DNA of 25,041 bases from Pseudomonas sp. (GTDB lineage Bacteria; Pseudomonadota; Gammaproteobacteria; Pseudomonadales; Pseudomonadaceae), in NCBI GenBank assembly GCA_029239415.1, contig JAQZAY010000017.1, positions 1 to 25,041 on the forward strand. Direction: 5' to 3'. Each line of letters opens with the position of its first letter. The stretch's first letter is position 1. A program made the translations under genes and the position numbers. A model generated the notes under the pieces. That model did no database searches. It was not told the origin of the DNA and saw nothing but the letters and a program-made list of their open reading frames with translations. Of this stretch, positions 24,933 to 25,041 are shown piece by piece.

Positions 24933-24965
24933 ATTCTAGCCTAAATCGCGGGTTTCGGCACCCGC
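24933..24965 (-). promoter_or_regulatory. Probable purL promoter (-10 element) with adjacent inverted repeat
   Basis: On the minus strand TAGAAT (24938-24933) matches 5 of 6 bases of the -10 consensus and would give a leader of about 36 nt. No good -35 is visible 17 bp upstream. That position is instead occupied by a 6-bp inverted repeat (arms 24948-24953 and 24960-24965, 6-nt spacer), which could bind an activator or repressor. This is inference from sequence only. The remaining bases to the window edge (24966-25041) hold no gene. They end in two tandem GCAAGC copies (25028-25033 and 25035-25040), which may be the edge of a further repeat. Confidence 0.45.
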
Positions 24966-25041
24966 TGCGGGGCAATCCCGAGCAGCGGCGCAACTGGACT
25001 TCAGGGTCAGAAAAGCAGCGGCGAGTTGCAAGCGGCAAGCA

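Overview
This GC-rich window (wide use of GTG/TTG starts, tightly overlapping genes) looks like a chromosomal segment of a Pseudomonas of the P. putida group. The main evidence is the gene order: a second tat cluster, a PhoX-type phosphatase, a type II secretion (Xcp/Gsp) operon headed by a SoxB-like lipoprotein, then purL. REP-type inverted repeats after tatC fit the same group. This arrangement matches the phosphate-starvation locus described in P. putida (tat-1, uxpB, xcp). No tRNA, rRNA, CRISPR array or insertion sequence was seen.

Layout, left to right. (1) 3-5143, + strand: the 3' end of a two-partner secretion transporter (TpsB), then its large cysteine-free exoprotein (TpsA, 1514 aa). 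TpsA ends only 3 nt from the convergent gspN stop codon. (2) 15803-5147, - strand: a 12-gene operon uxpA-gspC-D-E-F-G-H-I-J-L-M-N. Genes overlap by 1-4 nt or are separated by at most 14 nt. gspK is missing between J and L. (3) 15804-16033: a divergent promoter region with a good PhoB-box candidate facing uxpA and a weaker one facing uxpB. (4) 16034-18094, + strand: uxpB, a Tat- and lipobox-bearing PhoX phosphatase. It is followed by a strong hairpin terminator whose left arm is also the last codons of the convergent gspK. (5) 19088-18123, - strand: the displaced gspK. (6) 19231-20524, + strand: tatA-tatB-tatC, with a possible PhoB box upstream. (7) 20526-20669: an inverted REP pair between convergent genes. 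(8) 24890-20677, - strand: purL and a short NIF3/YqfO-domain gene.

How it works together. Under low phosphate, PhoB would switch on the divergent uxpA-xcp operon, uxpB and tatABC. TatABC exports folded UxpB (and probably UxpA) to the periplasm. The Gsp machine then moves UxpB across the outer membrane to release phosphate from organic esters. gspK supplies the missing tip pseudopilin. The prepilin peptidase (GspO/PilD) is not in the window and must be shared.

The most notable observation is that UxpA has the SoxB/5'-nucleotidase fold signature, but nearly every metal-ligand motif is replaced. It looks like a catalytically dead member that heads the secretion operon.
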